The notes: generated by a model from the letters alone, not told the origin. Positions 24,759-35,339 are shown, numbered from the stretch's first letter. The stretch: 57,469 bases of DNA from Pseudonocardia sp. ICBG1293 (GCF_020131355.1 NZ_JAHLEL010000059.1:1-57469); one strand, 5' to 3'. Numbers and translations: made by a program.

Positions 24759-26420
24759 TCAGCATGACGCCCCGGCAGAGGAGACCCGTCGGGAGCGCCG
24801 GGCCTGGAGCAGAGCGGTGATCTGAGCGCGGGCGCTCTCCCGGGTGGCGGCGCCGGCGGTGTCGTGGTCGGGGACGAGCCCGGTGAGTAGCGCGTGTCGG
24901 TCACGGGCCTGGTTACAGGCCAGGGTGGTGCGAGCCAGGGCCGGCTGTTGGTCGTCGACCCGGAGAGCGGTGGGTGGGAGCTGGGTGTGGCCGTAGGGCA
25001 GCCGCTGCGCGGCGGCGCGGCCGTGCCGGGCGGCGAGAGTGGCCCGCTGGCGGGCGTCGAGGTGCGGGGAGGTCAGGGGCCCGCGAGGCCCGGTCCAGGG
25101 GGCCAGGCGGTGGCGCAGCCACCCCGACGGCCAGCGCACCTGAGAGGCCGGGCAGCGCTCAACGGGCCGGGACGGCCCGTTGAGAGTGGGCTGGTGGGCC
25201 AGGGCGTGGCGCAGGTCGTTGTTGGTCCACCCCGCTCGCCAGAACGCCTTCACCGCGGCCCGGATCGCGCGGGGCGACAGCCGCGCCAGCAGCGGGTCAT
25301 CGCGCAGCTGACGTGCTGCGGCGAGCATTTCCCCGCGGGTGAGGGGCACCCGCTCATCGAACCAGTCCCCCTCGCGGCGGCCCTGCCGGGGCGGCGACGG
25401 CCGAACAGGCCGCACGGACCGCGGGGTCCGCGGGGTCCGCGCTGAGGGTCGGAGTCCAGCCGGTGGCTTATTGTGGATGATCGTTCTCGCGCGCGTATGA
25501 GGGGAACTCTTACCTTCGGTAAGAGTAAACCCCGTTGGGGTCCAACTTTCGCCGTGCAACGATCCCGAGGGGGGTTCGAGCGGGGCCCCTGAGGGGGTTG
25601 CGGAGGGGATGTCGACGGTCTCGGTGAGCGGGCGGGCTACGTCGCGCGCGGCGGCGGTGTTCAACTCGGTGATGGCGTGGTCGGGGAGGCGGAGTTGATA
25701 TACGGCGGCCCGGTTCCCGGTCTGGGCTCGGCGGTCGGCGTGGGTGCTGGTCTGTGCGGTGATCTGGCGTTCGAGTAGGTTGCGGTAGCGGTGGGTGGTG
25801 CCGCGTTCGACGAGGACGAGCCAGCCGAGTTTTTTCAGCGTGGCGATCCAGGCTGCGATCGAGGCTCTCGACCATCCGGTGGTCTCCTGCAGCCGGGCCC
25901 AGGTCGGCCGGGTCAGGTGATCGGTCCAGTCCGCCCGGCGGGCCAGCTCGGTCAGCAGAGCGCGCAGACGGCGCTGGACATCGCTACGCAGCCCCTGGAA
26001 CCAGGAGGAGTCACGCAGCGCGTGGGTCCAGTGCCGGGCCGTGCGCGGCAACCCCCGGATCGCCGCGGCAACGTCCTCGCCACCGCTCGGGGTGGCCGTG
26101 TCAGCGGTGATCGCCGACCAGCACACGGTGCAGAGGATCGAGGCGAGCACTGTGTCCCGGTCGACCCCGGAACGACGCACACAGTGCGTACACATCTGCG
26201 CCACTGCTGGAGCGGCGAGGGCTGCACGGTCGGTGAGCAGGTGGGCGGCGGTCAGGGCCGCTGCCGCGATAGCGAGCTGCCCGGGGCCGATCCCCGGCAG
26301 CGGCCAAAGACTACCGACAGGGGTGGGGCGGATCGGACAGACGTCCTGGCCGTCGGCGTCCCCGGTAGGGGGCGTTGCCCGGTGGTCAGTGTCCGAGCTA
26401 TTCTTGTCGCACGCTAGCAA
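24759..26420 (-). CDS. putative plasmid replication initiator (unit 2)
   Basis: 553 residues, the same protein as in unit 1, with the same TTG start and buried ribosome site. Confidence 0.55.
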   Translation of the reverse strand: MLACDKNSSDTDHRATPPTGDADGQDVCPIRPTPVGSLWPLPGIGPGQLAIAAAALTAAHLLTDRAALAAPAVAQMCTHCVRRSGVDRDTVLASILCTVCWSAITADTATPSGGEDVAAAIRGLPRTARHWTHALRDSSWFQGLRSDVQRRLRALLTELARRADWTDHLTRPTWARLQETTGWSRASIAAWIATLKKLGWLVLVERGTTHRYRNLLERQITAQTSTHADRRAQTGNRAAVYQLRLPDHAITELNTAAARDVARPLTETVDIPSATPSGAPLEPPSGSLHGESWTPTGFTLTEGKSSPHTRARTIIHNKPPAGLRPSARTPRTPRSVRPVRPSPPRQGRREGDWFDERVPLTRGEMLAAARQLRDDPLLARLSPRAIRAAVKAFWRAGWTNNDLRHALAHQPTLNGPSRPVERCPASQVRWPSGWLRHRLAPWTGPRGPLTSPHLDARQRATLAARHGRAAAQRLPYGHTQLPPTALRVDDQQPALARTTLACNQARDRHALLTGLVPDHDTAGAATRESARAQITALLQARRSRRVSSAGASC

Positions 26421-26428
26421 GGCGTGTT

Positions 26429-26465
26429 CGCTCCTTCAGATGATGGTGGGGGGGCTGAAGGAGCG
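26429..26465 (-). promoter_or_regulatory. hairpin sequestering the rep ribosome binding site (unit 2)
   Basis: Identical to 21411-21447. Confidence 0.6.
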
Positions 26466-26646
26466 GAGTGGTGACTCCGTGTACTTCCGTCGTAGGTTCC
26501 GGCCGGCCGTCAGGTCGGGCCCTACGACGTTCTGAAGCACATACTGCTGCTTCAGCCCGCCATGTGGAGTTGAGTTCGGTGCGACCAGCACGTGGTGGCT
26601 GGTTCAGGGGGCCTAGCTGCGCATCGTCGTCGATCCTTCGTTCGGT

Positions 26647-26861
26647 CCGGAAGACCGGAAGACCCGGAAGACCCGGAAGACCCGGAAGAGACCGGAAGAC
26701 CCGGAAGACCCGGAAGACCCGGAAGACCCGGAAGACCCGGAAGACCCGGAAGACCCGGAAGACCGGAAGACCCGGAAGACCCGGAAGACCCGGAAGACCC
26801 GGAAGACCCGGAAGACCCGGAAGACCCGGAAGACCCGGAAGACCCGGAAGACCCGGAAGAC
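26647..26861. repeat. 9-bp iteron-like array (unit 2)
   Basis: About 24 units of CCGGAAGAC over 215 bp. A few units are altered (CCGGAAGA near 26647 and 26762, an AGAGA near 26687), unlike the perfect array of unit 1. Confidence 0.85.
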
Positions 26862-26918
26862 CCGGCTCAGCTTCCGATCCTGCCAGACCTGACTCGCGGC
26901 CCTGCCGACAGGGCCGGG

Positions 26919-27260
26919 CTACTGGCCTGTCGGCCGCTTCGGCGCCCCGCTAGGGTCGTCCCGGTCATCGAGGTCGTCGAGGTGCTCGACGCAGTCATCG
27001 AGGATCGCCTGAGTGGTCCGGACATGCCACGCCGCCGGCGCCTGATCTTCGAGGGTCGCCCCGTACGGGTTACGGACCTTCTCCGCTGCACACACCAGCT
27101 CCCGGGCCACAGCGAGGATCTTGTCCCGCAACCAGTTCTCCTCCAGATCCACCCCACCACGCCCCACACGACGGACCGGCCGCGGGGAGACGAGGCCCGG
27201 TGGCATCCACTGCGGGCCGGGATCAGGCTCGTTGGGTGGCTCGGGGTGCGAGTTGAGCAC
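26919..27260 (-). CDS. small acidic hypothetical protein (unit 2)
   Basis: 113 residues, identical to 21899-22240. Confidence 0.5.
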   Translation of the reverse strand: MLNSHPEPPNEPDPGPQWMPPGLVSPRPVRRVGRGGVDLEENWLRDKILAVARELVCAAEKVRNPYGATLEDQAPAAWHVRTTQAILDDCVEHLDDLDDRDDPSGAPKRPTGQ

Positions 27261-27438
27261 GGTCTTCCTCCGAGGTCCGGAGCTCCGGGCGCCACTTGCT
27301 TGGCTGCATGCGCACCGCAGGAGCGATGTTGTGAGCTTGCATGTCTGGGCACGCTCTGTCAATGCAGCTATGCTCTGCGTGTGCGCGATCATGCATACGG
27401 GTGGTCGTCGATGAGGAGGGGCGGAAGGGCGGTTCGGT

Positions 27439-27915
27439 GTGGGTGCCACGGCAGATGAGGTAGAGGTTCGAGCGGCCGAGAGACTGGCCAACAAGATCAA
27501 CATGTTGTTCGACACGGTCTATGACCGTTCGGTGCGGGATCGTCCGTATTCGACGAATGAGGTTGCTCAGTGGCTCCAGGAGCACGCTGATGAAGGGCCA
27601 ACGATCAGCGCTAACTATCTGCGAGCTCTCCGCGGTGCGTGGCGTACGAACCCGACTGCGAACAGTCTGCGCGCGATTGCTCGATTTTTCCAGGTTGATC
27701 CGGGATATCTTTTAACGGATGACAGGAAGACTGAAGAGTTGCATCAGGAGCTGTCTGCTCTTCGGCTCCTTGCCGATGCTAGCGCCCGTGGTATTGCTAC
27801 TCGCGCTGCATCGCTGGACGCTTCCACGCAGGCCTGGGTATTGCAGATGCTAGAGACTCTGCCGACACACAGGGAAAGAGAGAGCCGAGAGCAGGAAGAC
27901 ACCTCTTCCAGGTAG
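27439..27915 (+). CDS. EspR-like helix-turn-helix regulator (unit 2)
   Basis: 158 residues, identical to the unit 1 protein. Confidence 0.8.
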   Translation: MGATADEVEVRAAERLANKINMLFDTVYDRSVRDRPYSTNEVAQWLQEHADEGPTISANYLRALRGAWRTNPTANSLRAIARFFQVDPGYLLTDDRKTEELHQELSALRLLADASARGIATRAASLDASTQAWVLQMLETLPTHRERESREQEDTSSR

Positions 27916-28243
27916 CGATTGATCCTATATAAGCAGGTCCGCCACCTCTGAAGCAGTCCCTTTCGAAGGCTGTGAGTCGCGCGGAACGCCGTTATCGTTC
28001 TCTTGCAGAAACTCTGAACCATGCGCTTCGAGGGCGGCCTGAATTCGGTCAAGCCCGCCGGCGTGGTGTGTGACGACTACCGCGTGATCTCCTGTTCTGT
28101 CAGGCGCTGAGCGCCGGGATCGTGTCGGTTGAGGTCACCTCCTCGCCGTTGGAAGCGGTGCCGGAGACCACGGTGACTCGGGCGCGGGCCAGGACCTCGA
28201 GCCCGAGGTAGCGTGAGCTTCCCCCGGTTTGCCGGAGTGTGGG

Positions 28244-29140
28244 TTACCTGTCGGCGTCGCGCTGGGCGCGACGATAGTCGTCTTCGTACTCGTCGGGTGA
28301 GAGCCCTCCGAGGCGGGCCTGGATCCGGCGCGGGTTGTACCAGCCGTCGAGGTAGCGGATCAGCGCATGCTCGGCCTCGCAGCGGGTCGCGAAGCCCGTC
28401 CCGGGCCAGTAGAGCAGCTCGATCTTGAGCGTGGACCACAGGTTCTCGGCGAGGGCGTTGTCATAGCTGTCCCCTGTGGACCCTGTCGACGGGGCGACAC
28501 CCGCGTCGACCAGGCGCTGAGTGAATCGCAGTGCCGTGTATTGGGCCCCCTTGTCGCTGTGAAAGATCAACTGACCGGGACGCAGGCTCCGGGAGCGCAG
28601 CGCGTGGTTGAGCGCGGTCAGCACCAGCACCGTCGTGGCTCGCGGGTCGGTGGCCCAGCCGACGACCCGGTTGGAGAACGCGTCCCGCACCGAGGCCAGC
28701 CACAACACGCCCTCACCGGTGACGATGCGAGTCAGGTCCGCCACCCACACCCGGTTGGGCGCGGTCGCGGTGAAGTCGCGTTCGAGCAGGTCCGGCGCCG
28801 GGCGGTGGGCCGGATTCTGCCGGGTCGAGCCGCCCTTCCAGCCGCGACGCAGGTGCGCGCCCTGAAGGCCGTGCTCGCGCATGATCCGAGCGACGCGCTT
28901 GCGCCCGACGTGCACGCCCTGGCGGCGCAGCTCCAGCCACACCCGCGGGGATCCGTAGGTGGTGGCGAACTCGCTCACCGAGCGGATCTTCACGATCTGC
29001 TCAAGCAGGACGGCGTCGTCGAGCTGCCGCTGAGAGGGGTTCGCGCGGCGGGCGCGCCAGTCGTAGTAGGTCGAGGCCGCGATGTTCAGGACCCGTAGTA
29101 CGAGACCGGCGGGGAAATCATGGGCATCGACGAAGCTCAT
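28244..29140 (-). CDS. IS3-B OrfB transposase
   Basis: 298 residues, Ser variant. Confidence 0.92.
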   Translation of the reverse strand: MSFVDAHDFPAGLVLRVLNIAASTYYDWRARRANPSQRQLDDAVLLEQIVKIRSVSEFATTYGSPRVWLELRRQGVHVGRKRVARIMREHGLQGAHLRRGWKGGSTRQNPAHRPAPDLLERDFTATAPNRVWVADLTRIVTGEGVLWLASVRDAFSNRVVGWATDPRATTVLVLTALNHALRSRSLRPGQLIFHSDKGAQYTALRFTQRLVDAGVAPSTGSTGDSYDNALAENLWSTLKIELLYWPGTGFATRCEAEHALIRYLDGWYNPRRIQARLGGLSPDEYEDDYRRAQRDADR

Positions 29141-29448
29141 GATTTCCTCCGGGTCGGGCCGATCTCGCTGGCGAAATAGGCGCTCGCCGCGCGCAGGACC
29201 TCGTTGACCCGCCGCAGCTCAGCGTTCTCCCGCGCGAGCCGGCGGTTCTCGGCGAGCATGTCGGTCGACGGCCGATCATGGCGCTCGCCGGTGTCTGCCT
29301 CGGCCTGACGGACCCAGTTGCGCAGGGCCTCGTGATGCACCCCGAGCTGCTCGGCGAGCCCCCGGAACGTCGGGCGAGGGTCGGACTCCCGATACAGCCG
29401 AACCGCTCGTTCGCGCAGCTCATCGGGGTACTTTTTCGGTGCGGGCAC
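29137..29448 (-). CDS. IS3-B OrfA
   Basis: 103 residues, same as copy 1. Confidence 0.92.
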   Translation of the reverse strand: MPAPKKYPDELRERAVRLYRESDPRPTFRGLAEQLGVHHEALRNWVRQAEADTGERHDRPSTDMLAENRRLARENAELRRVNEVLRAASAYFASEIGPTRRKS

Positions 29449-29778
29449 CAGTGCCTTCCTTCCTGGCCCTCAAGATCGAACCAGTGTTCAGACACTCCGG
29501 CAAAGCGGGGGAACCTCAATCGCCGGACGCTCGAAAACCGCCGAGCCTCACACACCGTTCATTGGACAGACCCGGACAGACCCCACGGGATGTTCATGAC
29601 TGGGACGGGCAGGCTTGTCGTGACTGGTGAGAGGATTTCTGGCGGGTTCAGGTCGCCGGGGTGGTCGTGGGCAAGTCGACCCGGACCGCAGCCCGTGCTA
29701 GCGGGCGAGGACCGGAAGCGACGCGGCAGCACCGTTCGTGGGACTTGGCAGCCGCCGGGTGGGAGCACGAGCTGGTGT

Positions 29779-31443
29779 TCAGCATGACGCCCCGGCAGAG
29801 GAGACCCGTCGGGAGCGCCGGGCCTGGAGCAGAGCGGTGATCTGAGCGCGGGCGCTCTCCCGGGTGGCGGCGCCGGCGGTGTCGTGGTCGGGGACGAGCC
29901 CGGTGAGTAGCGCGTGTCGGTCACGGGCCTGGTTACAGGCCAGGGTGGTGCGAGCCAGGGCCGGCTGTTGGTCGTCGACCCGGAGAGCGGTGGGTGGGAG
30001 CTGGGTGTGGCCGTAGGGCAGCCGCTGCGCGGCGGCGCGGCCGTGCCGGGCGGCGAGAGTGGCCCGCTGGCGGGCGTCGAGGTGCGGGGAGGTCAGGGGC
30101 CCGCGAGGCCCGGTCCAGGGGGCCAGGCGGTGGCGCAGCCACCCCGACGGCCAGCGCACCTGAGAGGCCGGGCAGCGCTCAACGGGCCGGGACGGCCCGT
30201 TGAGAGTGGGCTGGTGGGCCAGGGCGTGGCGCAGGTCGTTGTTGGTCCACCCCGCTCGCCAGAACGCCTTCACCGCGGCCCGGATCGCGCGGGGCGACAG
30301 CCGCGCCAGCAGCGGGTCATCGCGCAGCTGACGTGCTGCGGCGAGCATTTCCCGCGGGTGAGGGGCACCCGCTCATCGAACCAGTCCCCCTCGCGGCGGC
30401 CCTGCCGGGGCGGCGACGGCCGAACAGGCCGCACGGACCGCGGGGTCCGCGGGGTCCGCGCTGAGGGTCGGAGTCCAGCCGGTGGCTTATTGTGGATGAT
30501 CGTTCTCGCGCGCGTATGAGGGGAACTCTTACCTTCGGTAAGAGTAAACCCCGTTGGGGTCCAACTTTCGCCGTGCAACGATCCCGAGGGGGGTTCGAGC
30601 GGGGCCCCTGAGGGGGTTGCGGAGGGGATGTCGACGGTCTCGGTGAGCGGGGGCTACGTCGCGCGCGGCGGCGGTGTTCAACTCGGTGATGGCGTGGTCG
30701 GGGAGGCGGAGTTGATATACGGCGGCCCGGTTCCCGGTCTGGGCTCGGCGGTCGGCGTGGGTGCTGGTCTGTGCGGTGATCTGGCGTTCGAGTAGGTTGC
30801 GGTAGCGGTGGGTGGTGCCGCGTTCGACGAGGACGAGCCAGCCGAGTTTTTTCAGCGTGGCGATCCAGGCTGCGATCGAGGCTCTCGACCATCCGGTGGT
30901 CTCCTGCAGCCGGGCCCAGGTCGGCCGGGTCAGGTGATCGGTCCAGTCCGCCCGGCGGGCCAGCTCGGTCAGCAGAGCGCGCAGACGGCGCTGGACATCG
31001 CTACGCAGCCCCTGGAACCAGGAGGAGTCACGCAGCGCGTGGGTCCAGTGCCGGGCCGTGCGCGGCAACCCCGGATCGCCGCGGCAACGTCCTCGCCACC
31101 GCTCGGGGTGGCCGTGTCAGCGGTGATCGCCGACCAGCACACGGTGCAGAGGATCGAGGCGAGCACTGTGTCCCGGTCGACCCCGGAACGACGCACACAG
31201 TGCGTACACATCTGCGCCACTGCTGGAGCGGCGAGGGCTGCACGGTCGGTGAGCAGGTGGGCGGCGGTCAGGGCCGCTGCCGCGATAGCGAGCTGCCCGG
31301 GGCCGATCCCCGGCAGCGGCCAAAGACTACCGACAGGGGTGGGGCGGATCGGACAGACGTCCTGGCCGTCTCGCCGTCGGCGTACCCGGTAGGGGCGTTG
31401 CCCGGTGGTCAGTGTCCGAGCTATTCTTGTCGCACGCTAGCAA
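29779..31443 (-). pseudogene. replication initiator, multiply frameshifted (unit 3)
   Basis: It matches the intact 553-residue protein in at least three frames. Lesions include one C lost in the CCCC run near 30349 (ATTTCCCGCGGG), two bases lost near 30650 (GAGCGGGGGC), one C lost near 31070 and extra bases near 31370. All are insertions or deletions in runs or GC-rich words. The start region and its hairpin are unchanged. Confidence 0.8.
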
Positions 31444-31451
31444 GGCGTGTT

Positions 31452-31488
31452 CGCTCCTTCAGATGATGGTGGGGGGGCTGAAGGAGCG
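31452..31488 (-). promoter_or_regulatory. hairpin upstream of the broken rep (unit 3)
   Basis: Identical stem and loop to unit 1. Confidence 0.55.
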
Positions 31489-31666
31489 GAGTGGTGACTC
31501 CGTTGTACTTCCGTCGTAGGGCCCGGCCGTCAGGTCGGGCCCTACGACGTTCTGAAGCACATACTGCTGCTTCAGCCCGCCATGTGGAGTTGAGTTCGGT
31601 GCGACCAGCACGTGGTGGCTGGTTCAGGGGGCCTAGCTGCGCATCGTCGTCGATCCTTCGTTCGGT

Positions 31667-31881
31667 CCGGAAGACCGGAAGACCCGGAAGCCGGAAGACC
31701 CGGAAGACCCGGAAGACCCGGAAGACCCGAAGACCCGGAAGACCACCCAGGAAGACCGGAAGACCCGAAGACCCGGAAGACCCGGAAGACCCGGAAGACC
31801 CGGAAGACCCGGAAGGACCCGGAAGACCCGGAAGACCCGGAAGACCCGGAAGACCCGGAAGACCCGGAAGACCCGGAAGAC
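31667..31881. repeat. 9-bp iteron-like array, irregular (unit 3)
   Basis: Roughly 23 CCGGAAGAC-like units over 215 bp with several missing or extra bases (for example GAAGCCGG near 31687 and CACCCAGG near 31742). Confidence 0.8.
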
Positions 31882-31938
31882 CCGGCTCAGCTTCCGATCC
31901 TGCCAGACCTGACTCGCGGCCCTGCCGACAGGGCCGGG

Positions 31939-32278
31939 CTACGGCCTGTCGGCCGCTTCGGCGCCCCGCTAGGGTCGTCCCGGTCATCGAGGTCGTCGAG
32001 GTGCTCGACGCAGTCATCGAGGATCGCCTGAGTGGTCCGGACATGCCAGCCGCGGCGCCTGATCTTCGAGGGTCGCCCCGTACGGGTTACGGACCTTCTC
32101 CGCTGCACCACACCAGCTCCCGGGCCACAGCGAGGATCTTGTCCCGCAACCAGTTCTCCTCCAGATCCACCCCACCACGCCCCACACGACGGACCGGCCG
32201 CGGGGAGACGAGGCCCGGTGGCATCCACTGCGGGCCGGGATCAGGCTCGTTGGGTGGCTCGGGGTGCGAGTTGAGCAC
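31939..32278 (-). pseudogene. small acidic hypothetical protein, frameshifted (unit 3)
   Basis: The same gene as 21899-22240, with single-base changes near 31942, 32048-32054 and 32108 that break the frame. Confidence 0.65.
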
Positions 32279-32459
32279 GGTCTTCCTCCGAGGTCCGGAG
32301 CTCCGGGCGCCACTTGCTTGGCTGCATGCGCACACCGCAGGAGCGATGTTGTGAGCTTGCATGTCTTGGGCACGCTCTGTCAATGCAGCTATGCTCTGCG
32401 TGTGCGCGATCATGCATACGGGTGGTCGTCGATGAGGAGGGGCGGAAGGGCGGTTCGGT

Positions 32460-32727
32460 GTGGGTGCCACGGCAGATGAGGTAGAGGTTCGAGCGGCCGA
32501 GAGACTGGCCAACAAGATCAACATGTTGTTCGACACGGTCTATGACCGTTCGGTGCGTGATCGTCCGTCCGTATCGACGAATGAGGTTGCTCAGTGGCTC
32601 CAGGAGCACGCTGATGAAGGGCCAACGATCAGCGCTTAACTATCTGCGAGCTCTCCGCGGTGCGTGGCGTACGAACCCGACTGCGAACACAGTCCTGCGC
32701 GCGATTGCTCGATTTTCCCAGGTTGAT
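32460..32727 (+). pseudogene. EspR-like regulator, frameshifted and truncated (unit 3)
   Basis: The frame breaks near 32568 (duplicated CGTC, missing T) and at 32636 (extra T giving a stop), with further indels to 32720. The sequence is then cut within FFQVD and fused to IS3-B. Confidence 0.75.
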
Positions 32728-33158
32728 CAGGACCCGTAGTACGAGACCGGCGGGAAATCATGGGCATCGACGAAGCTCATGATTTCCTCCGGGTCGGGCC
32801 GATCTCGCTGGCGAAATAGGCGCTCGCCGCGCGCAGGACCTCGTTGACCCGCCGCAGCTCAGCGTTCTCCCGCGCGAGCCGGCGGTTCTCGGCGAGCATG
32901 TCGGTCGACGGCCGATCATGGCGCTCGCCGGTGTCTGCCTCGGCCTGACGGACCCAGTTGCGCAGGGCCTCGTGATGCACCCCGAGCTGCTCGGCGAGCC
33001 CCCGGAACGTCGGGCGAGGGTCGGACTCCCGATACAGCCGAACCGCTCGTTCGCGCAGCTCATCGGGGTACTTTTTCGGTGCGGGCACCAGTGCCTTCCT
33101 TCCTGGCCCTCAAGATCGAACCAGTGTTCAGACACTCCGGCAAAGCGGGGGAACCTCA
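32728..33158 (-). mobile_element. IS3-B copy 5, partial
   Basis: Only the OrfA side remains. The join GTTGATC-AGGACCC combines the EspR-like gene and OrfB sequence at a short shared word. The right end is complete and abuts the 14-bp IS5-2 end. Confidence 0.85.
32777..33088 (-). CDS. IS3-B OrfA without OrfB
   Basis: 103 residues, complete. The OrfB frame after it ends at the deletion junction after about 15 codons, so no transposase can be made. A free OrfA can act as a repressor of transposition in IS3 elements. Confidence 0.88.
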   Translation of the reverse strand: MPAPKKYPDELRERAVRLYRESDPRPTFRGLAEQLGVHHEALRNWVRQAEADTGERHDRPSTDMLAENRRLARENAELRRVNEVLRAASAYFASEIGPTRRKS

Positions 33159-34083
33159 ATCGCCGGACGCTCGAAAACCGCCGAGCCTCACACACCGTTC
33201 ATTGGACAGACCCGGACAGACCCCACGGGATGTTCATGACTGGGACGGGCAGGCTTGTCGTGACTGGTGAGAGGATTTCTGGCGGGTTCAGGTCGCCGGG
33301 GTGGTCGTGGGCAAGTCGACCCGGACCGCAGCCCGTGCTAGCGGGCGAGGACCGGAAGCGACGCGGCAGCACCGTTCGTGGGACTTGGCAGCCGCCGGGT
33401 GGGAGCACGAGCTGGTGTTCAGCATGACGCCCCGGCAGAGGAGACCCGTCGGGAGCGCCGGGCCTGGAGCAGAGCGGTGATCTGAGCGCGGGCGCTCTCC
33501 CGGGTGGCGGCGCCGGCGGTGTCGTGGTCGGGGACGAGCCCGGTGAGTAGCGCGTGTCGGTCACGGGCCTGGTTACAGGCCAGGGTGGTGCGAGCCAGGG
33601 CCGGCTGTTGGTCGTCGACCCGGAGAGCGGTGGGTGGGAGCTGGGTGTGGCCGTAGGGCAGCCGCTGCGCGGCGGCGCGGCCGTGCCGGGCGGCGAGAGT
33701 GGCCCGCTGGCGGGCGTCGAGGTGCGGGGAGGTCAGGGGCCCGCGAGGCCCGGTCCAGGGGGCCAGGCGGTGGCGCAGCCACCCCGACGGCCAGCGCACC
33801 TGAGAGGCCGGGCAGCGCTCAACGGGCCGGGACGGCCCGTTGAGAGTGGGCTGGTGGGCCAGGGCGTGGCGCAGGTCGTTGTTGGTCCACCCCGCTCGCC
33901 AGAACGCCTTCACCGCGGCCCGGATCGCGCGGGGCGACAGCCGCGCCAGCAGCGGGTCATCGCGCAGCTGACGTGCTGCGGCGAGCATTTCCCCGCGGGT
34001 GAGGGGCACCCGCTCATCGAACCAGTCCCCCTCGCGGCGGCCCTGCCGGGGCGGCGACGGCCGAACAGGCCGCACGGACCGCG
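33159..34083. repeat. tandem unit 4, first 925 bp only
   Basis: It begins with the 14-bp IS5-2 end like the others and stops abruptly within rep at 34083. The sequence beyond (34084-34177) is unrelated non-coding DNA leading to the TctC gene. Confidence 0.88.
33419..34083 (-). pseudogene. replication initiator, C-terminal 222 residues (unit 4)
   Basis: Matches the end of the 553-residue protein from RPVRPSPPRQGR onward, with no frameshift. The start and wing-helix part are missing. Confidence 0.85.
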
Positions 34084-34177
34084 TAGCGGGCCGGGTCACG
34101 ATCGATGATCATCGTCAAACATCGTGCCGCCACCCACCTTCGACACCGACATCGCTACTGCGCATCAGGTCGTTACG

Positions 34178-35200
34178 TCAGGCGAGCCCGAGCCCACCGA
34201 GTACCCGACGGACGCGCGCACGTTCTTCATTCAGGAAGGCGTGGAACTGCGCCGAGGATAGATACGCGTCCTGCCAGTTGTTTTCGGCGAGGTAATGTTT
34301 CCATTCTGGTGAGGCGACCAGGGCTTCGACGGTGTTTTCCAGCTCGGCTCGTTGCGTCAATTCCAGCCCAGGCGGCGCCATCAGGCCCCGCCAGTTGGAT
34401 GACGTAACGTTAATTCCATACTCACGCAGAGTGGGGACGTCCGATCCAGGTTTCCGCTCGTTCGCCGCGACCGCTAGTGCGCGAAGTTCTCCTGTCTTGA
34501 GATGGTAGACGAATTCGCTAGCGCCAGTGGCAGCGAAAGTGACCTCTTCGCGGAGGAGTGCCTCCAGTAGACGCCCCCCGCCATCGTGGGCGATGTAGTT
34601 GACCGACTTCGGGGCCAGGCCAACGTATTCAGCCGTCAGCATCGGTGCGAGATGGTCAGGGCCGCCGAGAGAGGAGCCGCCCCCTACAAGAATCGCGGCA
34701 GGATATTCCTTCCATGCTGTAATCAGATCACTTATGTTGCGGTACGGAGAGTTCGCAGGGACAAGGATTATCTCAGGCTCCTCCATTAGTCGGGCGATCG
34801 GAAGGATCTCACTGAGCATGGAATTTGCTTGGTTACTGAGCAGGCCACCAACCAGGCCGAGTCCCATGCTCACTAGCAGTCGGTCGTCACCGGCCTCGTT
34901 GATGGCGTAATGGATCCCGGTTATGCCGCTGTGCCCGGTGACGTTGAAGATCTCAACCGCGCTGGTCAGTCCGGCAGCTTCGAGTACTCCGCCAACGGCT
35001 CGAGCTAGCATGTCATAGCCACTACCGGGTGAGTTCGGGACGAGTAATCGCAAATCATGCATACGTCCATCTGCGAGCTCCATCAGGGGTCGCCTCTCGA
35101 GCGCGGCGCCACCGCCGACTGCGGCGAGCCCGAGAAGAACCCCCAGCTGTCGCCGGGTGACGGGGATCTTCGATCCGACTGAAGGGGACGATTGAGACAT
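34178..35200 (-). CDS. TctC/Bug-type tricarboxylate solute-binding protein
   Basis: 340 residues from the ATG at 35200 (AGGA upstream). A Tat-like export signal is visible (TRRQLGVLLGLAAVGGGAAL). The mature part follows the TctC family: LRLLVPNSPGSGYDMLARAV, FNVTGHSGITGIHYAI, ILVPANSPYRNISDLI, SLGGPDHLAPML, then GELRALAVAA and LMAPPGLELTQRA. Such proteins capture citrate or other carboxylates outside the membrane for TctAB. No tctA or tctB gene is in the window, so this is an orphan. It uses TTA, CTA and AAT codons more than its neighbours, which suggests a different origin. The gene is intact although it begins 95 bp from the repeat break. Confidence 0.88.
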   Translation of the reverse strand: MSQSSPSVGSKIPVTRRQLGVLLGLAAVGGGAALERRPLMELADGRMHDLRLLVPNSPGSGYDMLARAVGGVLEAAGLTSAVEIFNVTGHSGITGIHYAINEAGDDRLLVSMGLGLVGGLLSNQANSMLSEILPIARLMEEPEIILVPANSPYRNISDLITAWKEYPAAILVGGGSSLGGPDHLAPMLTAEYVGLAPKSVNYIAHDGGGRLLEALLREEVTFAATGASEFVYHLKTGELRALAVAANERKPGSDVPTLREYGINVTSSNWRGLMAPPGLELTQRAELENTVEALVASPEWKHYLAENNWQDAYLSSAQFHAFLNEERARVRRVLGGLGLA

Positions 35201-35339
35201 CTGCACGAATTCCTGCACGCTCCGATTGGGTGGACCTCGATAGGAACTCACGTCACCCACCCAGGAGGCAAATTCTGCTACATACTGTTACGAGTTCATG
35301 CGCTATCGGGTTCAGGGCGTGCTGTCTTCGGGGGGGGGG

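Larger units (their letters stand above)
24499..29518. repeat. tandem unit 2 (5020 bp)
   Basis: Same content and order as unit 1, joined directly to IS3-B copy 3 through the 14-bp IS5-2 end. Genes are intact. Differences seen are in the 14-bp inverted repeat and in the iteron array. Confidence 0.9.
28214..29518 (-). mobile_element. IS3-B copy 4
   Basis: 1305 bp, same orientation and same flanks as copy 3, as expected if it was copied with the whole unit. Confidence 0.9.
29519..33158. repeat. tandem unit 3, degraded and shortened
   Basis: Same order as units 1 and 2, but with many one- to few-base insertions and deletions in every gene. A deletion fuses the EspR-like gene directly to the middle of IS3-B at about 32728. 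Confidence 0.85.

Noticed and set aside
21450..26953. Long open frames through the 9-bp arrays encoding RKT, PGR or EDP repeats
   Set aside because: A nine-base repeat without stops keeps all three frames open. There is no ribosome site or domain, and indels between units change the frame freely. The DNA repeat, not a protein, is the conserved feature.
21626..31881. CRISPR array
   Set aside because: The repeats are 9 bp, directly tandem, without spacers, and there are no cas genes.
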